The translations under genes and the position numbers were made by a program. Shown in pieces: positions 9,301 to 19,136 of a stretch of 64,000 nucleotides of DNA; positions within the stretch are counted from its first letter, which is position 1, and each line of letters opens with the position of its first letter. Where the stretch lies: positions 1-64,000 of the forward strand of contig NZ_JAFBEP010000003.1 in the NCBI RefSeq assembly GCF_016908775.1, written 5' to 3'. This stretch comes from Defluviitalea raffinosedens. GTDB lineage: Bacteria; Bacillota; Clostridia; Lachnospirales; Defluviitaleaceae. Below the pieces are notes generated by a model that was not told where the DNA came from, did not search any database, and saw nothing but the letters and a program-made list of their open reading frames with translations.

Positions 9301-9940
9301 TCCTTTCTTCTCTCCTTATTCTGTTTTCTACGCCGCATATGGCGGTTACCGATTTCTCCGGCGTCATCATGTATGATTTTGTAAGGCTAATGCCTAATTT
9401 ATCCAATTTAAGCTCTTCAAAAAAAATCTTTTGATATCTTAAATCTAAATCTCCATAACCTGGGCTATAACGCATAGAAGTTAATGCTTTCCCTTCTTTT
9501 TGAAGAGTTTTATTGATAAAATCCATAACCCAGGCAACCGTTTTATCGGCCATTTGAGAAGCAGTAGAATCGAAGATAACAGCTTTTACAGAGTTTTCTT
9601 TTTTGATTTCATCTTCTATTGCATGGATCATTTCATCTCCAATAGTAGATGCCATTAAAGCCGCTGTTTCACTGTTTTTTAAAAGTTCTGCTAAGCTTTT
9701 GCTTTTAACCAAATGCCTTCCTATGGTGATACTGTGGCAAGTTCGCTCTGTTATAGGCAAGATTAAAAAAGCCCCCTTCGGGTGGCAGTGGCTCACGCCT
9801 TCCCAAATGAGCTCCTCGATTTGCTCTTTTTGATCTTTTTCTAATTTGGTTTTCGTCTTTTTATATCCCAAGCGGTATAAAATCCTGTCCATAGGCGGCT
9901 CAATCCATATATTCTCAAAATATTTAACAGCAGAGTCCAT
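9293..9940 (-). CDS. methionine synthase reactivation protein (Met_synt_B12 domain)
   Basis: A 215-residue stand-alone version of the MetH activation domain, which binds S-adenosylmethionine to re-methylate cobalamin after oxidation. The core RYSPGYGDLDL (about residues 157-167) corresponds to the SAM-binding RxxxGY region, and the region MTPEKSVTAICGV matches the family C-terminus. The ATG at 9940 has GGAAGTGAT before it. It is the first gene of a two-gene operon with metH and overlaps it by 8 bp. Splitting this domain off is known in clostridia and Thermotoga, so the protein is probably a true subunit of the enzyme. Confidence 0.9.
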   Translation of the reverse strand: MDSAVKYFENIWIEPPMDRILYRLGYKKTKTKLEKDQKEQIEELIWEGVSHCHPKGAFLILPITERTCHSITIGRHLVKSKSLAELLKNSETAALMASTIGDEMIHAIEDEIKKENSVKAVIFDSTASQMADKTVAWVMDFINKTLQKEGKALTSMRYSPGYGDLDLRYQKIFFEELKLDKLGISLTKSYMMTPEKSVTAICGVENRIRREERNE

Positions 9941-9968
9941 ACAATCACTTCCAAATAGTTTTTATGAT

Positions 9969-9997
9969 TTTATACCATAATTTATCTTTTAATGCAA
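9969..9997 (-). promoter_or_regulatory. sigma-A promoter of the metH operon
   Basis: The minus strand reads TTGCAT, 17-bp spacer, TATAAA, 29 bp before the first start codon. It abuts the terminator of the upstream gene. The leader is too short for a cobalamin or SAM riboswitch. Confidence 0.65.
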
Positions 9998-9999
9998 GA

Positions 10000-10024
10000 A
10001 AAACCGCAGAATTCTCTGCGGTTA
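10000..10024 (-). terminator. terminator overlapping the stop codon of the 321-residue membrane protein
   Basis: Arms AACCGCAGA and TCTGCGGTT with a TTTTTC tail on the minus strand. The hairpin includes the first base pairs of the stop codon. Confidence 0.8.
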
Positions 10025-10987
10025 TTCCTCTTTATTTTCTTCTTCAAGATGATTTGGTTCTTGTACAATTCTTTTAATCTCTCTTTTGGGTTTTTCTAAA
10101 ATAATTTTCGGAATCACTTTAACATAATAATAATTTTCTTCATCTTCAAACTGTACAGATTCTGCTCTGGAATAATCTACGACACGATGCATGAACTGAA
10201 CAAGAAACATAAGAAACATGGAAATAATATTGGACACCAGTCCTCCCAGTATATTAACATCCATATCCAGAATTAAGATAGCTACTAAAAAACCTATGAT
10301 ATTAATACCGGTTCCAATGCCTATAGCGACATACCATGAATAGTCAAATGAAAATCTGCTGATACAATAAACCGATATGATTGCCAAAGAAAATATAACA
10401 ATAGTGATGATGGCTGTTTGGTCCTGAGTCACCCACTGAATGGTGGAAACATACATCTTGGCCAATACATTGGGTATATCCATCAGTTCTCCCGATTTCA
10501 TATTAATAAGCATCTGAATATGAGGGATAAAATACCATATCAAAGTTCCAAAAGCAATAGGAATGATGCCACTAACCCCTACATATAATCCTGCAAATAG
10601 CGGAACTACAAAGGGAATTCTTAAAGCAAAGCCTAATAAAAGAGCTAAGATCAATAAACTTTGTTTTGGAAACATCCTAATATAAAGAAGATAAATAATG
10701 ATTAAGAAAAGGGAAACTAGTACAGCCACTTCTACAGAGACAAAGGCCAGATGAGTCGATACTAAAAAAATGATAAGCAAAAAAAACCATTGAGCCGGAA
10801 CTATCATTCCTGAAATTCCAAATAAAATACCTACAGGTAATTTGGTCAGTACGATCGCATAACCCATTTTACTTATAAATAAAAAAATAATAAATGATGC
10901 AATAAATTTAAGTATAGGAAAGATCATTCTTTCATAGCGTTTATAATAACTGATGATCATCTCTCGTATTTGGTAAATTTGATTCAT
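10022..10987 (-). CDS. conserved polytopic membrane protein, function unknown
   Basis: A 321-residue protein with about nine hydrophobic segments between residues 22 and 262, then a charged cytoplasmic tail beginning VQFEDEENYYYVKVIPKI and rich in Glu and Lys. I do not recognise an enzyme or transporter motif. The tail motif ENYYYVKVIPK recalls uncharacterised clostridial membrane proteins; that is memory, not a search. The start at 10987 has GAGGAGGT but 14 bases away, and overlaps the upstream gene by 47 bp; ATG at 10960 is an alternative. It pairs with the upstream two-segment membrane protein, and the overlap suggests they act together. Confidence 0.75.
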   Translation of the reverse strand: MNQIYQIREMIISYYKRYERMIFPILKFIASFIIFLFISKMGYAIVLTKLPVGILFGISGMIVPAQWFFLLIIFLVSTHLAFVSVEVAVLVSLFLIIIYLLYIRMFPKQSLLILALLLGFALRIPFVVPLFAGLYVGVSGIIPIAFGTLIWYFIPHIQMLINMKSGELMDIPNVLAKMYVSTIQWVTQDQTAIITIVIFSLAIISVYCISRFSFDYSWYVAIGIGTGINIIGFLVAILILDMDVNILGGLVSNIISMFLMFLVQFMHRVVDYSRAESVQFEDEENYYYVKVIPKIILEKPKREIKRIVQEPNHLEEENKEE

Positions 10988-11408
10988 AAGTTTCTTTCTT
11001 TACCTCCTCTTGCTGAGAAGACAACTTGAGTTCCTCCAGCTGCCTTAGCATTTGTAAATACTTTCTGATTCTTTTCTCGGAAGCTTTATACCTTTTTTCA
11101 TGAACATAGGAAGATAGCACAGAATAAACAACAAGAAGTACGACAATAATGCCTCCTAACCACATTCCGTAAGCCTTGTAGTCTATACTAAAAAGGTCTA
11201 CTTTCTCTACAAAAATTTTATAAAACAAAATTAAACCTATAATTAAAAATCCGGCAATCGTTACAGAAAGTCTGGTCCACCAGTTTTGAATATATACATA
11301 GTCGGATTTAAAATATCCGTTAATTTTCCCATCCAAATTGCCGTGATTCTTCTCATAAATAGCCAACTTGGACATGAGCTTAATCTTTTCTTCATCAATC
11401 AAGCACAA
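10941..11408 (-). CDS. small membrane protein with coiled-coil tail, function unknown
   Basis: About 155 residues. Two membrane segments (about 48-68 and 83-103) follow an N-terminal stretch with WWTRLSV, and a basic, coiled-coil-like tail (KASEKRIRKYLQMLRQLEELKL) leads to the C-terminus. The start is a TTG: either 11408 (4 bases after GAGGTGA) or 11402 (better spacing). Its end overlaps the following membrane gene by 47 bp, so they form a pair. No family is recognised; partners in one membrane complex is an inference. Confidence 0.7.
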   Translation of the reverse strand: MCLIDEEKIKLMSKLAIYEKNHGNLDGKINGYFKSDYVYIQNWWTRLSVTIAGFLIIGLILFYKIFVEKVDLFSIDYKAYGMWLGGIIVVLLVVYSVLSSYVHEKRYKASEKRIRKYLQMLRQLEELKLSSQQEEVKKETYESNLPNTRDDHQLL

Positions 11409-11556
11409 ATCACCTCTTTACTAAAAGTATTATACAGTATATTCTCCTTATTCTGGAAAAACCCTTCAAATTTCCTAAAAATATTTGTACTTTTAATGCT
11501 TATTTATTATAACATAATATCTCACAAATTCACTTCACTTTTTTTAAAAAATTTGT

Positions 11557-11606
11557 ATAAAATAAATAAGCAGAAATTAGCAATAATTTTCTGCTTATTT
11601 ATTATC
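11557..11606 (-). terminator. terminator of the glycoside-hydrolase-like gene
   Basis: Long AT-rich hairpin: arms AATAAATAAGCAGAAA and TTTCTGCTTATTTATT, followed on the minus strand by TTATACAAATTTTTT. Confidence 0.8.
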
Positions 11607-11612
11607 GACTAT

Positions 11613-12848
11613 TTATTCTGAAAGCAATCCTCCTACAGAATAACGATTGGAGGGGCTCCATAGAATCCATTCCTCTAAACCTGCATCATAAGTGGCCTGG
11701 ATTTGCTCTCTGATCTGTTTAGGTCCATAAGGTTGGTAATGGGTAATCCAGGTTGCCGTAAAATCCTGAAGCCAGGGGCGAACAATCGCCCGATGTTCTC
11801 CTTCAGGAATTGCTGAAAGTTTTTCATTAGAGGCTTTCATAGCAGCCAAGATAATGTCATAAGGCTGTAAATCAGGATATTTAATGCCAAGAGAGCCATC
11901 AGCATAATGGGAAGGATATACCATGGGACAAATATAGTCTAAGTGTTTTGCCATTTCCACATAATCCTGTCCCACAATATCCGCATCTATTTTACTGGTA
12001 ATAATGGTTCCAAAAACATCTGCCGATACAAATACACCTAAGGGTTTTAATTCCTTTACTGCATATTCTGTAAACTCAGTGATAATCTCTGTTTTCGTTT
12101 TCGTTTCAGCCAAAGGCCCCAAATCAACAGATTTCATTCCTGCTGAAGTATCAAAGCGAATATAGTCAAACTGGATTTCTTTAAAACCTACTTTTGCTGC
12201 TTCCTTAGCGATATCGATCACATAATCCCATACTTCTTTATTGTAAGGATTGACCCACGCGATTCCTTTGGCACGAAAAATACTGCCGTCTTGATTTTTA
12301 ATCGCAAAATCTGGTCTTTTTTCTGCTAGATAAGGATCTTTAAAAGCTACAATCCGAGCAATGGGAAAAATATTATTTTCCCTTAACTGATCCATTAACT
12401 CATGAATATCCTTAATTCCTACCCTGTCCGTTGCACCGATTTCCTTTGCAATAGGGACATCTGCATCAAAGGTAATATATCCATCATCGCTTTTTACATC
12501 TATAACCATAGCATTAATCTCAGTGGTATTTGCGATTTCGATCAGTTCGTCCATATATTGAGGTATGCCAGCTTTCCAGCCTGTAACATAGATCGCTTTT
12601 ACTTTCTTCGGCTCTAAGTAGGCAGCGTAATCAATCGGAGGCTGTGGCATATAATTTTCAAAGGACAGTATGGAACTTTTTTTGACATCTTGAGTATGAT
12701 CAGAAGCATTTTTGTCATTTGCTTCTACATTATTCTTAAAATTAAGATACCCTGATCGATGAAGGGAATATCCTCCAATTCCTATTGCAAGAATACCTAA
12801 AAAAATTCCTAATATTATAAACTTAAAACCTTTTTGGCCCATATTCAT
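11613..12848 (-). CDS. membrane-anchored putative glycoside hydrolase (DUF4015 type)
   Basis: A 411-residue protein with an N-terminal membrane anchor (about residues 9-28) and an extracellular TIM-barrel-like domain from about residue 83. It carries the marks of the putative glycosyl hydrolase family DUF4015: KAIYVTGWKAG, VIDVKSDDGYITF, FPIARIVAFKDPYLA, GIAWVNPYNKEVW, FDYIRFDT and ADVFGT. Asp and Glu residues in these motifs would be catalytic, but no substrate is proven for the family. Start: ATG 12848, or ATG 12842, which is better spaced from AAAGGTGG. It stands alone between terminators. Its promoter (12889-12919) has a TGTCGAA box over the -35 site. Action on wall or capsule polysaccharide is inference. 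Confidence 0.85.
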   Translation of the reverse strand: MNMGQKGFKFIILGIFLGILAIGIGGYSLHRSGYLNFKNNVEANDKNASDHTQDVKKSSILSFENYMPQPPIDYAAYLEPKKVKAIYVTGWKAGIPQYMDELIEIANTTEINAMVIDVKSDDGYITFDADVPIAKEIGATDRVGIKDIHELMDQLRENNIFPIARIVAFKDPYLAEKRPDFAIKNQDGSIFRAKGIAWVNPYNKEVWDYVIDIAKEAAKVGFKEIQFDYIRFDTSAGMKSVDLGPLAETKTKTEIITEFTEYAVKELKPLGVFVSADVFGTIITSKIDADIVGQDYVEMAKHLDYICPMVYPSHYADGSLGIKYPDLQPYDIILAAMKASNEKLSAIPEGEHRAIVRPWLQDFTATWITHYQPYGPKQIREQIQATYDAGLEEWILWSPSNRYSVGGLLSE

Positions 12849-12888
12849 CTTCCACCTTTATCCATCATTCTATATGCCATGTCCCATT

Positions 12889-12919
12889 ATTATACCATAT
12901 AAATTCTCTTGATTCGACA
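12889..12919 (-). promoter_or_regulatory. promoter with a Spo0A-box-like site
   Basis: The minus strand has an extended -10 (TGGTATAAT, 12889-12897) but no sigma-A -35; instead TGTCGAA (12913-12919), the consensus 0A box of Spo0A, covers the -35 position. That layout is typical of Spo0A-activated promoters in Bacillus. Confidence 0.4.
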
Positions 12920-12972
12920 TATTTTTATTTTATCTTTTTTATTATATGTTTAACTCAGACGCAATATGATGG

Positions 12973-14526
<1,554 letters not shown>

Positions 14527-14544
14527 TTAGCTTATTTCTTATTA

Positions 14545-15021
14545 TTATCTATATATTTCAAGTATTTTAAACTCCAGTTTTCCTTCAGGCACTTCAACTT
14601 CAACAACATCTCCTACTTTATGGCCTATTAAAGCAGCCCCTACAGGAGATTCATTGGAAATTTTACCTTCTGAAGGATCTGCTTCTGTAGAACCTACAAT
14701 CGCATAATCCAATACTTCATCAAATTCCATGTCTTGAATCTTCACTCTGCAGCCGAGGTTTATTACATCCACATTAACATCATCTTCATCTATTACATGG
14801 GCGTTGCGAAGAATCTTCTCTATTTCTACAATTCTTGTTTCGATTTCAGCCTGTTCTTCTTTGGCTGCATCGTATTCTGCGTTTTCAGAAAGATCCCCCT
14901 GTCCTCTGGCTTCTTTGATTTTTTCCGCAACTTCTTTTCTGCGAATAGTCTTTAACTCTTGAAGTTCTTTCTCTAATTTATCCAAGCCTTCGTAAGTTAA
15001 AACGATCTTTTTTTCTGCCAT
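14545..15021 (-). CDS. greA: transcription elongation factor GreA
   Basis: GreA frees backtracked RNA polymerase by stimulating transcript cleavage. The 158-residue length is standard. The N-terminal coiled coil (residues about 1-75) has the acidic tip region [21 protein letters not shown], and the C-terminal FKBP-like domain includes [14 protein letters not shown]. The start has GAAAGGGAG before it. First gene of greA-lysS, driven by a consensus promoter at 15094-15122. Confidence 0.98.
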   Translation of the reverse strand: MAEKKIVLTYEGLDKLEKELQELKTIRRKEVAEKIKEARGQGDLSENAEYDAAKEEQAEIETRIVEIEKILRNAHVIDEDDVNVDVINLGCRVKIQDMEFDEVLDYAIVGSTEADPSEGKISNESPVGAALIGHKVGDVVEVEVPEGKLEFKILEIYR

Positions 15022-15093
15022 AAAGCAACTCCCTTTCTATTCACAATTGATTTAATTTAAAGTATATTAAAGTTCCATCCCCATATTCTTAGG

Positions 15094-15122
15094 ATTATAT
15101 CGCACCTGAATTATGTTGTCAA
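15094..15122 (-). promoter_or_regulatory. consensus sigma-A promoter of greA-lysS
   Basis: TTGACA, exactly 17 bp, TATAAT on the minus strand: a perfect match at both hexamers. It starts about 73 bp before greA and lies at the 3' side of the unknown gene at 15151. Confidence 0.88.
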
Positions 15123-15150
15123 TATCATGGTTTGGCTTGTCTTCCTTCGC

Positions 15151-16083
15151 TTATACAATATTGCCGTAACGACAAAAATTCTCTACCTTCCATCCGTCTT
15201 TTACGATTTCTTTATGAATCTGCTTTAAATCGCCTAAAGTATATTCTTTAGACACGATAAGATCAAACCACTCCTTTGATGCAAACCAGATCATTTCACA
15301 AAAAGCAGTGGAATATTGCTTCCCCTGTACAGAAAGTATAAAATCATCTATAACCTTTAAATCAGGACATTTTATGAGTATATTCTTTACCATCTCCTTG
15401 TTGTCTCCTATATAGAAATACATTGCTCTTTTATTGCAATAGTAGAAATCCGTATGAGGTATATCTCGGCAATCTATAATAACATCAGTATACTCAAGGA
15501 CTGTTTTTTTATTATGCGACAAAAGCTGCAAATTTAGTCCTACATCATCATAGATTTCTTCTGATTTTACTTTAAATCTTTCTGTTTCATCACTAATTAT
15601 GTTTAAGTAATTGACGCAGGGATAAATTAAATCCAGTATTAAATCCGTTGTTTTATTCTTTCCATCTAATATAGTTACTTCTGTATCTTCTAAAGACCTG
15701 CCTGCAACTTTTAAAATAGCCCAATAAATAAAAAAAGGTATTACATAATCTCCCTTTGAGATCGGAATAGAATAATATAACTTGTTCTTTCCCTTTTCTG
15801 AAAAGCAAATCATTTTCACTTTCTTTTCTTCTAAAATTTCCATTACCCTGTCCATTAGTTTTTGAAGATATCGCTCGGATTTCCCATTGGCCTCTTCTAT
15901 AGTCAAAGGAAGCTGTACTTCGAAAAACGATGTCTCTAAAAAAGGTACTTCTTCTACTTTTACAGGACAGTTTTTTAGAATATATTGATCCTTTAAGAAA
16001 GAAGGCAGTTTTTTGATCCAGTTATAACCCAAGTTGACCTCGTCCGATGTTTTTGCCCAATGTAAATATGCAACCTTTTTCAT
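15151..16083 (-). CDS. uncharacterised protein with a sigma-E-like promoter
   Basis: A 310-residue protein, MKKVAYLHWAKTSDEVNLGY at its start, with no signal peptide or membrane segment. The predicted alternation of strands and helices (VIIDCRDIPHTDFYYCNKRA, MYFYIGDNKEMVKNILIKC, LKVIDDFIL) in the second half looks Rossmann-like and reminds me of NAD-dependent folds, but the glycine loop is not clear. I do not recognise a family. GGGGAGGAAAG fixes the ATG at 16083. The gene has no terminator of its own before the greA promoter. The sequence before it matches the sigma-E (mother-cell) promoter consensus, so a role during spore formation is inferred. Confidence 0.75.
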   Translation of the reverse strand: MKKVAYLHWAKTSDEVNLGYNWIKKLPSFLKDQYILKNCPVKVEEVPFLETSFFEVQLPLTIEEANGKSERYLQKLMDRVMEILEEKKVKMICFSEKGKNKLYYSIPISKGDYVIPFFIYWAILKVAGRSLEDTEVTILDGKNKTTDLILDLIYPCVNYLNIISDETERFKVKSEEIYDDVGLNLQLLSHNKKTVLEYTDVIIDCRDIPHTDFYYCNKRAMYFYIGDNKEMVKNILIKCPDLKVIDDFILSVQGKQYSTAFCEMIWFASKEWFDLIVSKEYTLGDLKQIHKEIVKDGWKVENFCRYGNIV

Positions 16084-16123
16084 CTTTCCTCCCCTTTTCT
16101 CTCAAGCTTCCGCTTTATATATG

Positions 16124-16151
16124 ATTGTATGTGGAGGAGAGGAAAATATTA
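16124..16151 (-). promoter_or_regulatory. sigma-E-like sporulation promoter
   Basis: The minus strand reads TAATATT, a 13-bp spacer, then CATACAAT. This fits the Bacillus sigma-E pattern (-35 kmATATT, -10 CATACAAT, 13-15 bp apart). It lies about 40 bp before the unknown gene's start, a normal leader length. No sigma-A promoter of similar quality is present. Confidence 0.5.
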
Positions 16152-16158
16152 CAAAAAC

Positions 16159-16181
16159 CGGATCGCCTTTAAAGCGATCCT
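16159..16181 (-). terminator. terminator of dusB
   Basis: Arms GGATCGC and GCGATCC with a GGTTTTTG tail on the minus strand, 2 bp after the dusB stop codon. Confidence 0.75.
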
Positions 16182-16182
16182 G

Positions 16183-17145
16183 TTAAAATTGCTCCAGATA
16201 TTCTTTTAGAAGTTTTTCCATTTCTTCGTAATTTTGAGCCTCATTAATCTTATTTCTGAGAACTCCTGCTTTAAGCAATCCTTTAGTATACCATGAAACA
16301 TGCTTTCGCATTTCTCTTATCCCGATGTATTCTCCTTTAAATTCTATGAGCATACGGGCATGGCGAAGGGCCATATCTATTTTTTCCTGGGGGGAGGGTT
16401 CTTCTAGAATTTCTCCGGTTTGTAAGTAATGAAGCACTCTTTTAAAAATCCACGGATTACCTTGAGCACCTCGACCAATCATAATGGCATCACAATTGGT
16501 TTCTTCAAATAATCTTTTGGCAGTTTCAGGGCTTACAACATCCCCATTGCCAATGACAGGAATAGACACCGCTTCTTTAACTTGCCTTATAATATTCCAA
16601 TCGGCTTTTCCACTGTAAAACTGTTCCCTGGTTCTCCCATGAACGGCTATGGCTGCTGCCCCGCTTTCCTCTGCAATTTTAGCAACTTCTACAGCTGTAA
16701 TGGTATTGTCATCAAATCCTTTTCGAATTTTAATTGTAACCGGCTTTTTTACTGCGGAGGAAACTGCCTTTACGATTTCTCCAATCTGCTTTGGATTTTT
16801 CATTAAAGCAGAGCCTTCTCCATTTTTTGTGATTTTAGGTGCAGGACATCCCATATTGATATCAATCATATCAATATCACTTTCTTCAATCTTTTTTGCC
16901 ATTTCCGCCAAAATCCTAGCATCAGAACCAAAAAGCTGAACAGCCACAGGATGTTCTCTTTCATCTACCGCCAAAAGCTGCTTGGTATTTTCATTGTCAT
17001 ACAGAAGGCCCTTTGCGCTGACCATTTCTGTGTAAACTAAGCCACAACCCATTTCTTTGCAAAGAAGTCTAAAGGGCAGATCTGTAACCCCTGCCATAGG
17101 AGCTAAAAATACCGAATTTGGAATGTCTATATCTTTTATTTTCAT
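16183..17145 (-). CDS. dusB: tRNA-dihydrouridine synthase
   Basis: Dus enzymes reduce uridine to dihydrouridine in the tRNA D-loop, using FMN and NAD(P)H. The 320-residue TIM-barrel protein has the family start APMAGVTDLPFR (about 15-26), the catalytic Cys100 in INMGCPAPK, the FMN phosphate-binding motifs VHGRTREQFYSGKADW and GNGDV, and IMIGRGAQGNPW. GTAGGAGG precedes the ATG. It lies 9 bp after coaX and is the last gene of the panT-coaX-dusB run. The DusB subfamily is chosen from the overall pattern. Confidence 0.95.
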   Translation of the reverse strand: MKIKDIDIPNSVFLAPMAGVTDLPFRLLCKEMGCGLVYTEMVSAKGLLYDNENTKQLLAVDEREHPVAVQLFGSDARILAEMAKKIEESDIDMIDINMGCPAPKITKNGEGSALMKNPKQIGEIVKAVSSAVKKPVTIKIRKGFDDNTITAVEVAKIAEESGAAAIAVHGRTREQFYSGKADWNIIRQVKEAVSIPVIGNGDVVSPETAKRLFEETNCDAIMIGRGAQGNPWIFKRVLHYLQTGEILEEPSPQEKIDMALRHARMLIEFKGEYIGIREMRKHVSWYTKGLLKAGVLRNKINEAQNYEEMEKLLKEYLEQF

Positions 17146-17154
17146 GAAATCCTC

Positions 17155-17922
17155 CTACTTATTTTTTTCGTAAATGATTCTAAGGCCTTGCAGAGTTAAA
17201 AAACCATTGACTTCTTCTATTGTCTTGGATTCAGGGGCAATGACTTTTGCCAGACCTCCCGTTGCAATAACTTTTGCCTCCGGTGACTTCATCTCTTTTT
17301 TAATACGTTTTACGATATAATCGACTTGTCCAACATATCCATATACCAATCCGGATTGCATACTGTCTATGGTGTTTTTTCCAATCACCCGATCCGGCTT
17401 TTGAATTTCTACCTTCGGAAGTTTTGCCGCCCTTTGCCACAGGGCATCAGCAGATATATTAATCCCCGGTGAAATCACTCCACCGATATAATTTCCTTCT
17501 TTGTCTATAACATCATAGGTGGTTGCTGTTCCAAAGTCAATGATAATAGCTGGTCCTCCATAAAGCTTCAGAGCTGCAACAGCATTCACAATTCTGTCCG
17601 CTCCTAATTCCCTGGGATTATCCGTTCTGATATTGAGTCCTGTTTTGATCCCCGGTCCTACAATTAAAGGGTTAATGCAAAGATATTTTCGGATACCATG
17701 CTCAAGGGAATACATAATATCGGGAACCACAGAAGCAATAACCACTTGCTCCATACTTTTGGGGTTAATATCGTTATGCTGTAATAAATTATATATGAAC
17801 ATACCTAACTCATCGGAGGATTTATAACCGTGAGTACTCATTCTCCAATAAGCGGTTAATTTTTCTCCCTCATAAGCGCCCAGAACAATATTGGTATTAC
17901 CGACATCAATAGCTAATATCAT
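17155..17922 (-). CDS. coaX: type III pantothenate kinase
   Basis: CoaX phosphorylates pantothenate, the first committed step of coenzyme A synthesis. The 255-residue protein has the ASKHA-fold motifs: LAIDVGNTN at the N-terminus (phosphate 1), DFGTATTYD near residue 125 with the catalytic Asp, and GGVISPGI. I place the start at ATG 17922 because GAAGGAAAG lies just before it; the frame extends six codons further. panT, the pantothenate transporter candidate, is directly upstream, which supports both calls. Confidence 0.95.
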   Translation of the reverse strand: MILAIDVGNTNIVLGAYEGEKLTAYWRMSTHGYKSSDELGMFIYNLLQHNDINPKSMEQVVIASVVPDIMYSLEHGIRKYLCINPLIVGPGIKTGLNIRTDNPRELGADRIVNAVAALKLYGGPAIIIDFGTATTYDVIDKEGNYIGGVISPGINISADALWQRAAKLPKVEIQKPDRVIGKNTIDSMQSGLVYGYVGQVDYIVKRIKKEMKSPEAKVIATGGLAKVIAPESKTIEEVNGFLTLQGLRIIYEKNK

Positions 17923-17950
17923 GCTCTTTCCTTCTTTCATTAGTATATAA

Positions 17951-17973
17951 AAGCAGACACATAGTGTCTGCTG
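17951..17973 (-). terminator. weak terminator between panT and coaX
   Basis: Arms AGCAGACAC and GTGTCTGCT with CTTTTATAT following on the minus strand. The T tract is short, so it probably stops only part of the transcripts and lets coaX be read at a lower level. Confidence 0.5.
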
Positions 17974-17981
17974 ATCAATCC

Positions 17982-18581
17982 TTAAATATTATATATTTTT
18001 TTCAATCCTTTTACAATGACAACCGTCAAAATTGCTGCCACGATCATTTCGGGAATTCCATTGGCTGTAGCAATTCCCAGCAAAATCACCTTTGCAGTAC
18101 CTGATTTGCCTACAGCGCTGAATGCTTCAACGACCCTTTGGGCATAAAGAATATACATCATTCCTAATACCAGGACCGTATTGGTACAGCTTCCAATCAT
18201 CGCTCCCGCTATAATGGAGATATAATCATTGGCAAATTTTTGGATACCATAATATCCATAGTAAGCCATGATTCCTACTAATATCCTCGGTAAAACGGAT
18301 ACTAAAGGATTCATAAAGGCAAAGGACAATATACTGGTAGGCTGGGTCAGATTTCTAATGAGACTGGCAAGTCCAAAGGATAATCCTACAATCCCACCTA
18401 CTAAAGGGCCTCCGGTCATGCCTCCAATAATTGTCGGAACGTGAGCAATGGTTGCACTAACAATAGGCAGTCGAATGGTGCCTATAGGCGTTGCATCCAA
18501 AATAATAGAAATTGCCACCAGCATTCCGGTTAAAACGAGCTTTTGCGTTGAGCTTCTTTTGGCTAATGCTGTTTGATTCAC
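17982..18581 (-). CDS. panT: ECF transporter S component, probably for pantothenate
   Basis: The substrate-binding membrane subunit of an energy-coupling factor vitamin transporter. About 199 residues with six hydrophobic segments; the first holds the [15 protein letters not shown] motif typical of S components, needed for docking with the shared EcfT subunit. The assignment to pantothenate rests on its place before coaX. The start is the GTG at 18581 (VNQTALAKR), because GGAGGTG stands six bases before it; the longer frame to 18626 has no ribosome site. The energising ATPase and EcfT genes are not in the window, as is usual for group II ECF systems. Confidence 0.82.
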   Translation of the reverse strand: MNQTALAKRSSTQKLVLTGMLVAISIILDATPIGTIRLPIVSATIAHVPTIIGGMTGGPLVGGIVGLSFGLASLIRNLTQPTSILSFAFMNPLVSVLPRILVGIMAYYGYYGIQKFANDYISIIAGAMIGSCTNTVLVLGMMYILYAQRVVEAFSAVGKSGTAKVILLGIATANGIPEMIVAAILTVVIVKGLKKIYNI

Positions 18582-18750
18582 TTTTTCACCTCCGTTCTCG
18601 TTCCGTAAGGATACAAGACGCATCATATAATGTTTTTCATAGTCTGATTTTAATAATATATAATTTCTTGCTTTCTATAAAATATGCGTAGAAACTATAT
18701 AATAATAAATATCAGCTATGGAATTTATTATAGCAAAAATAAGTGAAACT

Positions 18751-19125
18751 TCAATCACTGTTTTTTCTTTTTTCAGTTTCTTTTAAAATAGCTTCCTTTA
18801 TGGGTTGTCCTTCTGGCGTCATGTATATCTTATACCATAGTTTCAACATTTTGATCAGTTCCCTTTGTTCCGATTCTAATCTTTTGATTTCCAAAGGCAC
18901 CCCTATTTCATCAAAATCATAATCACATTCTTCCGCCCTGGCTTCAAAATACACTTCTCCATTTTCATAAAATCCAATGGTAAAAATGGCATGCAGTTTT
19001 TCTGCTAAAGAAATGCAAATCATTCGAAGTTCATTTCTGATAGAAGTGGGAATCCCATCGAATTCCGGATTGCTATAATATTTCTGAGTATAATAAGAAG
19101 CTGAAAATATCACTTTTTTCTCCAT
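18751..19125 (-). CDS. small conserved protein next to birA (DUF6145-like)
   Basis: A 124-residue acidic soluble protein with an aromatic-rich start (SASYYTQKYYSNPEFDGIPTSIRNEL) and a predicted alpha/beta core, including the acidic stretch EARAEECDYDFDEIG. It recalls a small clostridial family annotated DUF6145, from memory only. Its ribosome site (TAGGAGATG) uses the stop codon of birA, so translation is coupled to birA. Function unknown. Confidence 0.75.
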   Translation of the reverse strand: MEKKVIFSASYYTQKYYSNPEFDGIPTSIRNELRMICISLAEKLHAIFTIGFYENGEVYFEARAEECDYDFDEIGVPLEIKRLESEQRELIKMLKLWYKIYMTPEGQPIKEAILKETEKRKNSD

Positions 19126-19136
19126 TTGATCATCTC

